Below are positions 1 through 7,923 of a stretch of DNA of 21,222 bases, piece by piece. A program made the position numbers and the translations under genes. Position 1 is the first letter of the stretch; the number at the start of each line of letters is the position of its first letter. Source of the stretch: DASVLX01 sp035552275 (GTDB lineage Bacteria; Actinomycetota; Actinomycetes; Mycobacteriales; Pseudonocardiaceae); assembly GCA_035552275.1 (NCBI GenBank), contig DASZLR010000044.1, forward strand, positions 1 to 21,222, written 5' to 3'. The notes below the pieces were generated by a model. That model had not been told where the DNA came from and searched no databases. It saw nothing but the letters and a program-made list of their open reading frames with translations.

Positions 1-1
1 G

Positions 2-562
2 GCGCACGGCGAACTGCTCACCCCGCACATCCAGGACGTGCTGGCCGAAGCCGGAATCGCCGCCTCGGCCCTGGACGCGATCGTGTGCGGCGCCGGGCCG
101 GGGCCGTTCACCGGCCTGCGCGTCGGCATGGTCACCGCGGCCGCACTGGCCGACGCGCTGGAAATCCCGGCCTTTCCGGTTGTGTCCCTGGACGCCATCG
201 GCCACGATGCCGGAACCGACGAGCCGTTGTTGGTCGCCACCGATGCCCGCCGCCGGGAGATCTACTGGGCGTCCTACGCCGACGGCCGGCGCACCGAAGG
301 CCCGCACGTCGAGAAACCGACAGCGGTCGCGGAACGCCTGACCGAACTGGGCGTTCGCCGGGTCGCCGGCCAGGGCGGTCGGCTCTACGCCGAGGTGCTC
401 GGCCTCCCGGTGGTCGAGCCGGCGTTCCCCAGCCCGGCCGCGCTGGTCGCCGTCGCCGCGGCCGCGCTGCGCTCCGGTGCACCACCGGCCCCGCTCACCC
501 CGCTGTATCTGCGCCGGCCGGATGCCGTCGAGCCCGGCTCGGCCAAGAAGGTCCTGCGGTGA
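2..562 (+). CDS. tsaB: TsaB, tRNA t6A biosynthesis scaffold protein (5' end missing)
   Basis: The reading frame is open from the first bases of the window and ends with TGA at 560-562, so the N-terminus lies upstream; roughly 30-35 residues are missing compared with the usual family length. The visible part begins AHGELLTPHIQDVL and carries the family signature GPGPFTGLRVG, the ASKHA-fold segment typical of TsaB (formerly YeaZ). TsaB is an inactive paralogue and dimer partner of TsaD in the cytoplasmic complex that attaches threonylcarbamoyl to A37 of ANN-decoding tRNAs. The stop overlaps the rimI GTG start by four bases (GTGA), so the two are probably translationally coupled. The tsaB-rimI-tsaD order supports the call. 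A shorter start at the GTG at 38 is possible on paper, but it would cut the conserved N-terminal strand, so I reject it. Confidence 0.93.
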   Translation, partial: AHGELLTPHIQDVLAEAGIAASALDAIVCGAGPGPFTGLRVGMVTAAALADALEIPAFPVVSLDAIGHDAGTDEPLLVATDARRREIYWASYADGRRTEGPHVEKPTAVAERLTELGVRRVAGQGGRLYAEVLGLPVVEPAFPSPAALVAVAAAALRSGAPPAPLTPLYLRRPDAVEPGSAKKVLR

Positions 563-1071
563 CCGAAACCGCGAAGGCACAGGCCACCTTCTCGATCGCC
601 CCGCTTCGCCGCCGCGACCTGGCCGCTTGTGCCCGCCTGGAAGACCTGCTCTACGCCGAGGACGACCCGTGGAGCGAGCGGATCTTCGCCAGCGAACTCG
701 CCGCTGGCTACCGCTACTTCGGCGCCTACGACTCGGACGGCACGTTGATCGGCTACGCCGGCCTGGGCGTTTTCGGCCGGCGTCACGACCACGAGACCAG
801 CGTGCACACCATCGGCGTCGATCCGGCCTGGCAGCGCCGGGGCGTCGGCCGGACGTTGCTGCGCGAGCTGCTGGCCATCGCCGACGAGATCGCCGCGCCG
901 GTGTTCCTGGAAGTCCGCACCGACAACGACGTTGCCATCCGAATGTACGAGGCGCACGGGTTCACCAGGCTCGGCCTGCGCCGACGCTACTATCCGGCCT
1001 CCGGTGCGGACGCCTACACCATGACCCGACCGGCAGCCAACGAAATATCCACTGTGGAGGGAGCGACGTGA
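559..1071 (+). CDS. rimI: RimI-like GNAT, ribosomal protein S18 N-alpha-acetyltransferase
   Basis: A 170-residue GNAT acetyltransferase. The acetyl-CoA pyrophosphate-binding motif is at residues 92-97 (QRRGVG). It is followed by the typical strand/helix FLEVRTDN and the C-terminal MYEAHGFTRLG ... YY segment seen in RimI. In the family it acetylates the N-terminal alanine of ribosomal protein S18 and related N-termini, using acetyl-CoA in the cytoplasm. I chose the GTG at 559 because it overlaps the tsaB stop in a GTGA junction and gives a family-sized protein; the same frame stays open far upstream only because it shadows tsaB. Its own stop overlaps the tsaD start in the same way. The substrate is inferred from family and operon context, since many actinobacterial RimI proteins act on further substrates. 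Confidence 0.9.
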   Translation: MTETAKAQATFSIAPLRRRDLAACARLEDLLYAEDDPWSERIFASELAAGYRYFGAYDSDGTLIGYAGLGVFGRRHDHETSVHTIGVDPAWQRRGVGRTLLRELLAIADEIAAPVFLEVRTDNDVAIRMYEAHGFTRLGLRRRYYPASGADAYTMTRPAANEISTVEGAT

Positions 1072-2111
1072 GCCCGCTCAACACGGCCATCGTGCTGGGC
1101 ATCGAGACCTCCTGCGACGAGACCGGTGTCGGCATCGTGGCGTTGCGCGCCGACGGCACGGTCGAACTGCTCGCCGACGAGATCGCGTCCAGTGTGGACG
1201 AACACGCCCGGTTCGGCGGGGTGGTGCCCGAGGTCGCCAGCCGGGCGCATCTCCAGGCGATGGTGCCGACCGTGCGCCGGGCGCTGGCCACGGCCGACGT
1301 CCAACCATCCGATGTGGACGCCGTCGCGGTCACCGCCGGTCCCGGCCTGGCCGGCGCGCTGCTGGTCGGCGTGGCCGCCGCGAAGGCGTACGCGCTGGCC
1401 TGGGACGTGCCGCTGTACGGCGTGAACCACCTGACCGCGCATGTCGCGGTGGACACCGTCGAGCACGGCCCACTGCCCGGCGCGGCGCTGGCGCTGTTGG
1501 TGTCCGGCGGCCATTCCAGCCTGCTGGAAGTGCCCAGCCTCACCGGTCCGATTCGGACTCTCGGCGCGACCATCGACGATGCCGCCGGTGAGGCGTTCGA
1601 CAAGGTCGCCCGACTGCTCGGCCTGCCGTTCCCTGGCGGCCCGCACATCGACCGGGCCGCGAAGGACGGCGATCCGGCGGCGATCGGCTTCCCGCGCGGG
1701 CTCACCGGGCCGCGCGACGCGCCTTACGACTTCTCCTTCTCCGGCCTGAAAACCTCGGTCGCCCGCTGGGTGGAGGCCGCCCGACGGGATGGTCGCGACA
1801 TCCCGGTGGCGGACGTGGCCGCGTCGTTCCAGGAGGCGGTGGCCGATGTGCTCACCGCCAAGGCGATCCGGGCCGCTCGCGAGTCCGGTATCGAGCACCT
1901 GCTGATCGGCGGCGGCGTCGCGGCCAACTCCCGGTTGCGGGCGCTGGCGCAGGACCGCTGCGCGGCCGCCGGAATCGCGCTGCGAGTGCCGCGGCCGAAG
2001 CTGTGCACGGACAACGGCGCGATGGTCGCCGCGCTGGGCGCGCACCTGGTCGCCGCCGGGGTCAAACCGTCCACACTGGACATTCCGGCGGACTCCAGCC
2101 TGCGGATTTAG
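1068..2111 (+). CDS. tsaD: TsaD, tRNA N6-adenosine threonylcarbamoyltransferase
   Basis: A 347-residue protein of normal TsaD length. It starts at GTG 1068, overlapping the rimI stop, with a GGAGGG Shine-Dalgarno site at 1056-1061. Family hallmarks are present: the N-terminal phosphate-binding loop GIETSCDET (11-19), the metal-binding HLTAH with His121 and His125, the SGGHSSLL loop near residue 146, and the C-terminal DNGAM with Asp315. TsaD transfers the threonylcarbamoyl group from threonylcarbamoyl-AMP to A37 of tRNA, with TsaB and TsaE. The tsaE gene commonly precedes tsaB in actinomycetes and would lie left of the window. No key residue is missing. The gene ends in TAG and is followed by a 94-base gap holding the promoter of an unrelated gene. 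Confidence 0.96.
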   Translation: MSPLNTAIVLGIETSCDETGVGIVALRADGTVELLADEIASSVDEHARFGGVVPEVASRAHLQAMVPTVRRALATADVQPSDVDAVAVTAGPGLAGALLVGVAAAKAYALAWDVPLYGVNHLTAHVAVDTVEHGPLPGAALALLVSGGHSSLLEVPSLTGPIRTLGATIDDAAGEAFDKVARLLGLPFPGGPHIDRAAKDGDPAAIGFPRGLTGPRDAPYDFSFSGLKTSVARWVEAARRDGRDIPVADVAASFQEAVADVLTAKAIRAARESGIEHLLIGGGVAANSRLRALAQDRCAAAGIALRVPRPKLCTDNGAMVAALGAHLVAAGVKPSTLDIPADSSLRI

Positions 2112-2193
2112 TCGGTCAACCGCGCGCGGCGAGGTCTCCTCGTAACGGCCGTCACACTTGCCCGGCTACGTCACCTGCGCCACCCCACCTCAG

Positions 2194-2199
2194 TACGCT
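2194..2199 (+). promoter_or_regulatory. -10 box of a leaderless promoter
   Basis: TACGCT fits the actinobacterial TAnnnT -10 pattern and lies six bases before the GTG at 2206. There is no purine-rich ribosome-binding site upstream of that GTG. Transcription would start at or next to the start codon, giving a leaderless mRNA. I see no convincing -35 box. Confidence 0.5.
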
Positions 2200-2205
2200 C
2201 TGTGC

Positions 2206-3132
2206 GTGACCAACCCGAACAACCCGTACTGGCAAGTCGACCCGATCACCGGCCAGCAGGTGCAGCCGGGCACCCCTCAGTACGGCGGGTACGGCGGGTA
2301 CGGCCAGCCCGGTGGCGGTTATGGCCAGGTGGGTCCCGGATATCAGATGCCGCCGCCGGGGCCGCCGAAGCCGAACCGGACGCCGCTGATCGTGGCCGCC
2401 ATCGTGTTCGTGGTGGCGGTGGTAGGCGTGGTGACCACGCTGTTTCTGGTCAACAACGGCAACAACAAGCACGACGCGAGCGGCCCGAGGACATCAGTCC
2501 AGCCAACCTCGCACAGCACCCCGACGGCCGCCTCCACCAGCCTGTCCCCGGAGGGCGACGTCCCGACCAGCCCGGTGATCCCCGGCTTCCAGGGCGTCAA
2601 GTCCCAGCGGGACGGCGCGGCCTATGACGTGCCGGCCGACTGGAAGGTCGAGACACCGGACACCCTGACCGGGTTCGAGGACAACAACGGCAAACCGGTC
2701 GCGGTGATCCACGCCGTGTCCACCTACAAGCCGGACGCCTGCCCGAACGACCCCGGCTCCTACCGCGCGCACGTCGGCTTCGCCAGTGCGGGCCAGGTGG
2801 ATCCGAGGACCGCGGCCAAGGGTGAGGCCAAGATCATGGCGGACGGGGCGGCCATCAACGACGACGGTTCCCGGTCGCCGGTCACCGTGTCCGAGGCCAC
2901 CGCGACCAAGGTCGACCAAGGCACGATCGACGCGATGACCGCCACCGCGACGGTCACCGAGACATCCCAGTCCGGCCAGTGCACGGCACCGAGCCAGGTC
3001 ATCACCACGGTGGCGTTCTCCACCGGTGCGAACACCGCGCTGTTCGTGTACTACGGCGACCAGGGCGTCGCCGACGCACTGCCGGACGCCGTCCTGCAGC
3101 AGGTGATCTCAAGCCTTCGCCCGGTCGGCTGA
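2206..3132 (+). CDS. Single-pass membrane protein with Gly/Tyr/Pro-rich cytoplasmic tail, function unknown
   Basis: A 308-residue protein. Residues 1-58 form a low-complexity tail with GGY/GYG repeats and a PPPGPPKP stretch. One hydrophobic helix follows at about 61-82, with positive residues (KPNR) on its N-terminal side, so the bulk is probably outside the cell. A Ser/Thr-rich linker (about 90-125) leads to a C-terminal domain beginning near YDVPADWKV. That domain contains two cysteines (in DACPND and SGQCTAP) that could form a disulfide. I recognise the layout as common among actinobacterial surface proteins but not a named function. The frame also opens at a TTG at 2158. I prefer GTG 2206 because it sits six bases from a -10 box and its tail resembles other Gly/Tyr-rich proteins of this type. 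It is transcribed alone. Confidence 0.75.
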   Translation: MTNPNNPYWQVDPITGQQVQPGTPQYGGYGGYGQPGGGYGQVGPGYQMPPPGPPKPNRTPLIVAAIVFVVAVVGVVTTLFLVNNGNNKHDASGPRTSVQPTSHSTPTAASTSLSPEGDVPTSPVIPGFQGVKSQRDGAAYDVPADWKVETPDTLTGFEDNNGKPVAVIHAVSTYKPDACPNDPGSYRAHVGFASAGQVDPRTAAKGEAKIMADGAAINDDGSRSPVTVSEATATKVDQGTIDAMTATATVTETSQSGQCTAPSQVITTVAFSTGANTALFVYYGDQGVADALPDAVLQQVISSLRPVG

Positions 3133-3138
3133 TCGGTC

Positions 3139-3160
3139 GAGCGCCCGGTTGTGGGCACTC
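3139..3160. terminator. Possible hairpin between convergent genes
   Basis: The arms GAGCGCCC (3139-3146) and GGGCACTC (3153-3160) pair at seven of eight positions around a 6-base loop. It sits just behind the stop of the membrane protein gene and faces the 3' end of the methyltransferase gene. There is no U-tract, so the terminator call is weak. I see nothing else in the remaining bases up to 3214. Confidence 0.3.
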
Positions 3161-3214
3161 TCCGCTGCGCTCACTGGCGTTGACGCCGTCGCGGGCACCT
3201 CGGCGTGGCCCCGG

Positions 3215-4030
3215 CTAGTCGCCGATCTTCCGGCCGACCGCGGCCAGCGCCAGGGCGCGTTCCGGGTCCTCGGCATCGGCGTCGCTTTCCGGCCGCCACT
3301 GCGGGGTGAACACCACACCCGGTTCGAGGATGTCGAAGCCCGCGAACAGTTCGGTGATCCGCGCCCGGGTTCGCAGGTTCGCCGGGTTGGTCGTGTTCTT
3401 GTACATCGACGCGGCGCGTTCGGTGCGTTGGCCGACGCCCTCGTCGGTGGCGTGCGAGAGCACGAGATAGCTGCCCGGCGCCATCGCCGACCGGTACCGC
3501 CCGATGATGCCGGACGGGTCATCGGTGTCCGGCACGAAATGCAGCAGCGCCAGCATCATCACCGCGACCGGCTGATCGAAGTCGATCAGCTCACGGGTGG
3601 TCGGCGACCGCAGCACCGCGTCCGGGTCGCGGAGGTCGGCGTGCAGCACCGTGGTCCGGTCGTTGTCGGCCAGCAGCAGTTCGCTGTGCGCCACCGCGAC
3701 CGGCTCGTTGTCCACGTACACCACCCGGCAGGACGGGTCGACCGACTGGGCGATCTCGTGCGTGTGGCCGACCGTCGGCACGCCGGACCCGATGTCGATG
3801 AACTGGCGGACGCCCTGTCGGGCCAGCCAGCGGACGGCCCGGTGCAGGAACGCCCGGTTCAGCCTCGCGAAGTCGCGCGCCTCCGGCAGCACGGCCAGCA
3901 CCTGTTTGGCGAACTCGCGATCGACCTGGAGATTGCAGGCCCCACCGAGGTAGTAGTCGTAGACCCGAGCCGCGCTCGGCTTGGTGATGTCCACGCCGGG
4001 GGGAATCCAGGACAGTTCGCCGTCCGCCAT
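3215..4030 (-). CDS. SAM-dependent methyltransferase of the actinobacterial PF04672 (DUF574) family
   Basis: A 271-residue protein. The N-terminal PSAARVYDYYLGG (19-30) is the hallmark of the PF04672 family, which is expanded in actinomycetes. The SAM-binding motif I, FIDIGSG, is at 77-83, and the acidic end of strand 2, VYVDNEP, is at 104-110. A motif IV-like segment, MMLALLHFVPD, follows. The substrate is not known for most of the family; some members act in secondary metabolism. I chose the ATG whose complement lies at 4028-4030 because AAGGAG stands seven bases before it. A longer frame reaching 4078 has no such site and would run into the -10 box. The gene is divergent from groES and has a good promoter of its own, so it is probably monocistronic. 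Confidence 0.88.
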   Translation of the reverse strand: MADGELSWIPPGVDITKPSAARVYDYYLGGACNLQVDREFAKQVLAVLPEARDFARLNRAFLHRAVRWLARQGVRQFIDIGSGVPTVGHTHEIAQSVDPSCRVVYVDNEPVAVAHSELLLADNDRTTVLHADLRDPDAVLRSPTTRELIDFDQPVAVMMLALLHFVPDTDDPSGIIGRYRSAMAPGSYLVLSHATDEGVGQRTERAASMYKNTTNPANLRTRARITELFAGFDILEPGVVFTPQWRPESDADAEDPERALALAAVGRKIGD

Positions 4031-4057
4031 TGAAGGGCTCCTTCGCGTCGCAGCGGC

Positions 4058-4086
4058 ATCGTAGCGATCTTGCGACACGCTGTCAG
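4058..4086 (-). promoter_or_regulatory. Promoter of the PF04672 methyltransferase gene
   Basis: Read on the minus strand, CTGACA (4086-4081) and TACGAT (4063-4058) are separated by exactly 17 bases. The -35 box matches TTGACA at five of six positions. The predicted start, near 4051, gives a leader of about 20 bases ending in the AAGGAG site. Confidence 0.6.
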
Positions 4087-4130
4087 CACGCTGTGTCAGC
4101 GCACTGTCGGCCGGCTGCGGGAAACCCCGC

Positions 4131-4160
4131 TTGAAGGACTAGCACTCAACTCGGTAGAGT
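4131..4160 (+). promoter_or_regulatory. groES-groEL1 promoter
   Basis: TTGAAG (4131-4136) and TAGAGT (4155-4160), an 18-base spacer apart, give a housekeeping-type promoter. The -10 box lies inside the CIRCE operator. The predicted start near 4167 gives a leader of about 105 bases, which holds a GC-rich hairpin (arms 4182-4189 and 4203-4210, 8 bp with one G-U pair). Confidence 0.6.
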
Positions 4161-4165
4161 GCTAG
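4139..4165 (+). promoter_or_regulatory. CIRCE operator (HrcA binding site)
   Basis: CTAGCACTC, nine spacer bases, then GAGTGCTAG. This is the canonical 9-9-9 inverted repeat bound by the HrcA repressor, with perfectly complementary arms; it differs from the TTAGCACTC consensus only at the outermost base. It overlaps the -10 region, so HrcA would block polymerase until heat or unfolded protein relieves repression. Confidence 0.95.
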
Positions 4166-4272
4166 ATGCACGGCACCAGCACCGCCCCGGCACCCGCGAC
4201 GGCGGGGTGGCAGGAGCCAGCACACACGTAGTTACCTGCCAACGCTTTCGACGACCCGTGGAGGTCACACCG

Positions 4273-4566
4273 GTGAGCGTGAACATCAAGCCGCTCGAGG
4301 ACAGGATCGTTGTCCAGGCGAGCGAGGCCGAGAGCACCACAGCCTCAGGTCTCGTCATCCCGGACACGGCCAAGGAGAAGCCCCAGGAGGGCAAGGTTCT
4401 GGCCACTGGCCCGGGCCGGATCGACGACAAGGGCAACCGCGTCCCGTTGGACGTGGCTGTCGGCGACGTCGTCCTGTACTCCAAGTACGGCGGCACCGAG
4501 ATCAAGTACAACGGCGAGGAGAACCTCGTCCTGTCCGCCCGCGACGTGCTGGCCGTCATCAACTGA
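4273..4566 (+). CDS. groES: GroES (Hsp10) co-chaperonin
   Basis: A 97-residue protein of exact family length that forms the heptameric lid of the GroEL folding chamber. The N-terminus VNIKPLEDRIVVQ, the mobile loop region (TTASGLVIPDTAKEKPQEG, about 20-38) and the C-terminal LVLSARDVLAVI are all typical. I chose GTG 4273 because GGAGGT (4260-4265) is seven bases upstream; an in-frame GTG at 4279 would give a protein starting MNIKPL and is the main alternative. The frame is open further upstream but runs through the promoter and CIRCE site. It is the first gene of a bicistronic operon with groEL1, repressed by HrcA through the adjacent CIRCE. Confidence 0.97.
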   Translation: MSVNIKPLEDRIVVQASEAESTTASGLVIPDTAKEKPQEGKVLATGPGRIDDKGNRVPLDVAVGDVVLYSKYGGTEIKYNGEENLVLSARDVLAVIN

Positions 4567-4589
4567 CGACGGCTGTCGACGACTAGTAC

Positions 4590-4633
4590 GAGACGCCCCG
4601 GCGGCCCCATTTCCGGGGCTGCCGGGGCGTCTC
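4590..4633 (+). other. Intercistronic hairpin between groES and groEL1
   Basis: A 19-bp stem (arms 4590-4608 and 4615-4633, one G-U pair) closes a 6-base loop ATTTCC. It fills most of the 85-base gap between the two genes and ends 18-19 bases before the groEL1 start. It could act as a partial terminator, an RNase processing site or a 3' stabiliser of the groES mRNA, so that GroES and GroEL1 are made in unequal amounts. Confidence 0.8.
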
Positions 4634-4651
4634 GCGTCAGAAAGGCGAATG

Positions 4652-6292
<1,641 letters not shown>

Positions 6293-6322
6293 CCGGTTCC
6301 CACTGCGGCGGTACCACAACAG

Positions 6323-6359
6323 ACGGAGGGCGGCGCCCAGATCGGGCGCCGCCCTCCGT
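6323..6359. terminator. Strong hairpin terminator between groEL1 and whiB
   Basis: A perfect 16-bp stem (6323-6338 with 6344-6359) around the loop AGATC, lying 30 bases behind the groEL1 stop. There is no long U-tract, as is common in high-GC actinomycetes. It can serve groEL1 and, from the opposite side, the convergent whiB gene. Confidence 0.82.
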
Positions 6360-6407
6360 GGCATTCGTGGGGCTGGCAGGGTGGCCTGGAAAACGCGGTA
6401 CCGGGCG

Positions 6408-6722
6408 CTATCGGGGACTCGGTATGCGATCGAGGGCGGTCTGCCGCTTGCGCGACTTGACGATCATGTCGCGTTCGGATTCGGACAGGCCTCCCCAGAT
6501 TCCGTACGGCTCCTGCACGGCCAATGCGTGCGTCCGGCACAGGTCGAGCACCGGACACGTTTGACAGACGGCCTTGGCGCGAGCCTCACGTCGCGCTCTG
6601 GCCGGTCCGCGTTCTCCGTCCGGGTGGAAGAAGAACGCGCTGTCCATTCCACGGCAGTTCCCATCGAGCTGCCAGTCCCACAGGTCGGCGTTGGGACCCG
6701 GAAGCCTTCGGGTGTCCGCCAT
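6408..6722 (-). CDS. whiB3: WhiB-family iron-sulfur transcription factor (WhiB3/WhiD type)
   Basis: A 104-residue WhiB-like protein. Four cysteines, Cys23, Cys53, Cys56 and Cys62, in the C-Xn-CxxC-X5-C arrangement bind a [4Fe-4S] cluster. The sigma-factor-contacting turn YGIWGGLSESER (73-84) and a basic C-terminal tail (KSRKRQ) follow. WhiB proteins bind region 4 of the principal sigma factor and respond to NO, O2 and redox state. Its place beside groEL1 and upstream of sigD matches whiB3 of M. tuberculosis, and its place beside bldM matches whiD of Streptomyces (sporulation septation), which are orthologues. The ATG is supported by GAGGAGG seven bases upstream. It is transcribed divergently from the MerR-type gene. 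Confidence 0.93.
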   Translation of the reverse strand: MADTRRLPGPNADLWDWQLDGNCRGMDSAFFFHPDGERGPARARREARAKAVCQTCPVLDLCRTHALAVQEPYGIWGGLSESERDMIVKSRKRQTALDRIPSPR

Positions 6723-6741
6723 ATGACCGCCTCCTCACCTT

Positions 6742-6778
6742 GCTGGTCAGTGGGGGTGATTACTCCATTCGGACCAGC
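6742..6778 (-). other. Inverted repeat in the whiB leader
   Basis: GCTGGTC (6742-6748) and GACCAGC (6772-6778) are perfect 7-base arms 23 bases apart. With the predicted start near 6779, the arms would lie at the extreme 5' end of the whiB mRNA and just before its ribosome-binding site. It could be an mRNA stem or a repressor operator overlapping the start site. Confidence 0.55.
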
Positions 6779-6785
6779 GTGATCC

Positions 6786-6814
6786 ACAGTAGAAGCGCGT
6801 CAAATCTTGTTCAA
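6786..6814 (-). promoter_or_regulatory. whiB promoter
   Basis: On the minus strand, TTGAAC (6814-6809) and TACTGT (6791-6786) are separated by 17 bases. The predicted start near 6779 gives a leader of about 57 bases. The rest of the 217-base gap up to the MerR-type gene (6815-6939) shows no clear forward promoter. Confidence 0.55.
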
Positions 6815-6939
6815 GGGGCAGCGACCTCACAGACGCGCAATTCATCCAACCGGGTGGGTCCGCGCAGGTGAGCAAGGCTGTGGCGCGGCCTGTGCGGAAA
6901 CCCGGTTGAGCTTGCCGCGACGCCCGTCGGGCGCGGACG

Positions 6940-7923
6940 ATGTTGGGCGTGGTGACGCGACTGGACTCCGGGGACGGCGCGCCTTCCACTGACCCACCTG
7001 GTGATCCCGGCGAACCGATGCTGCCGGTGGCGGCCGTCGCGCGGCGGCTCGGCGTGGCCCCGGCGACCCTGCGCACCTGGGCCCGGCGCTACGGACTCGG
7101 TCCCACCGGGCACGCGACCGGCCGGCACCGCCGCTACGACGCCGAGGACATCGCCCGCCTTGAGCTGATGCAGCGGGCGTTGTTGCGTGGCGTCGCGCCG
7201 GCCGAGGCCGCCCGGTACGCACTGGCCAGCCCGCCCCGAGCCCGCTCGGCTCCGCCGGTCGAACAGCATCATCGACACCATCGGCCGTCGGGGATCAGCC
7301 GGATCGCCCGCGGCCTGGGCCGGGCGGTGCTGGCCATGGACTCGGTCGCCACCCAGGCGCTGCTGGCCGACGCGATCGAGGTGATCGGCGTGGCCCGCGC
7401 CTGGGACGAGGTGATCCGCCCGGCGGCGGCGACGGTCGCGGCGCGCTGGACAGCGACTGGCGGGACCGGCGGGGGCCGGGAAGCCGAGTACCTGTTCCGG
7501 GAGTGCGTGTTGGCGGCCCTGCTGCGCGCCACCCCGCCGACGGCCACGCCGCGCAACCCGCGCCCGGTGATCTTGGCCTGCACGCCGGGCGAGCGGCACA
7601 GCCTGCCGCTGTACGGGCTGGCTGCCGCGCTGGCCGTCAAGCGGCTGGGCACCCGGATGCTCGGCGCCGCGGTTCCGGCCCTCGCCCTGGCCGGCGCCGT
7701 CGGGCGGACCGAGGCGGCCGCCGTGGTGCTGTGGGCGCAGCTGCCCGACCACGCCGACGCCGCGCCGCTGGCCACGCTGCCGCGTCCCCGTAGCGGCCTC
7801 CGGCTGTTCCTCGGTGGACCTGGCTGGGTGAGCGCCGGGGTGCGCCCGCACCAGTTGCTGCCCGAGGGCATGGCCGCCGCTGTCGGGGACATCGAGGACG
7901 CCGTACAAGGGCCGGTGCCGTGA
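6940..7923 (+). CDS. MerR-family regulator with degenerate cobalamin-binding-type sensor domain
   Basis: A 327-residue protein. A MerR-type winged helix lies at about 28-95 (VARRLGVAPATLRTWARRYG, GRHRRYDAEDI). The middle helical bundle (about 125-190) resembles the B12 cap domain of CarH/LitR photoreceptors, and the C-terminal part (about 208-300) looks like the matching Rossmann domain. The cap motif W-x9-E-H of CarH is here Trp170-x10-Glu181-Ala182, so the His is gone. An E-x-H motif remains at Glu218/His220 (GERHSLP). Adenosylcobalamin binding is therefore doubtful. The start is uncertain: ATG 6940 lacks a good ribosome-binding site, and GTG 6949 or 6952 are alternatives. Its stop overlaps the next gene by four bases. 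It sits inside the whiB-bldM-sigD block and may regulate it. Confidence 0.8.
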   Translation: MLGVVTRLDSGDGAPSTDPPGDPGEPMLPVAAVARRLGVAPATLRTWARRYGLGPTGHATGRHRRYDAEDIARLELMQRALLRGVAPAEAARYALASPPRARSAPPVEQHHRHHRPSGISRIARGLGRAVLAMDSVATQALLADAIEVIGVARAWDEVIRPAAATVAARWTATGGTGGGREAEYLFRECVLAALLRATPPTATPRNPRPVILACTPGERHSLPLYGLAAALAVKRLGTRMLGAAVPALALAGAVGRTEAAAVVLWAQLPDHADAAPLATLPRPRSGLRLFLGGPGWVSAGVRPHQLLPEGMAAAVGDIEDAVQGPVP

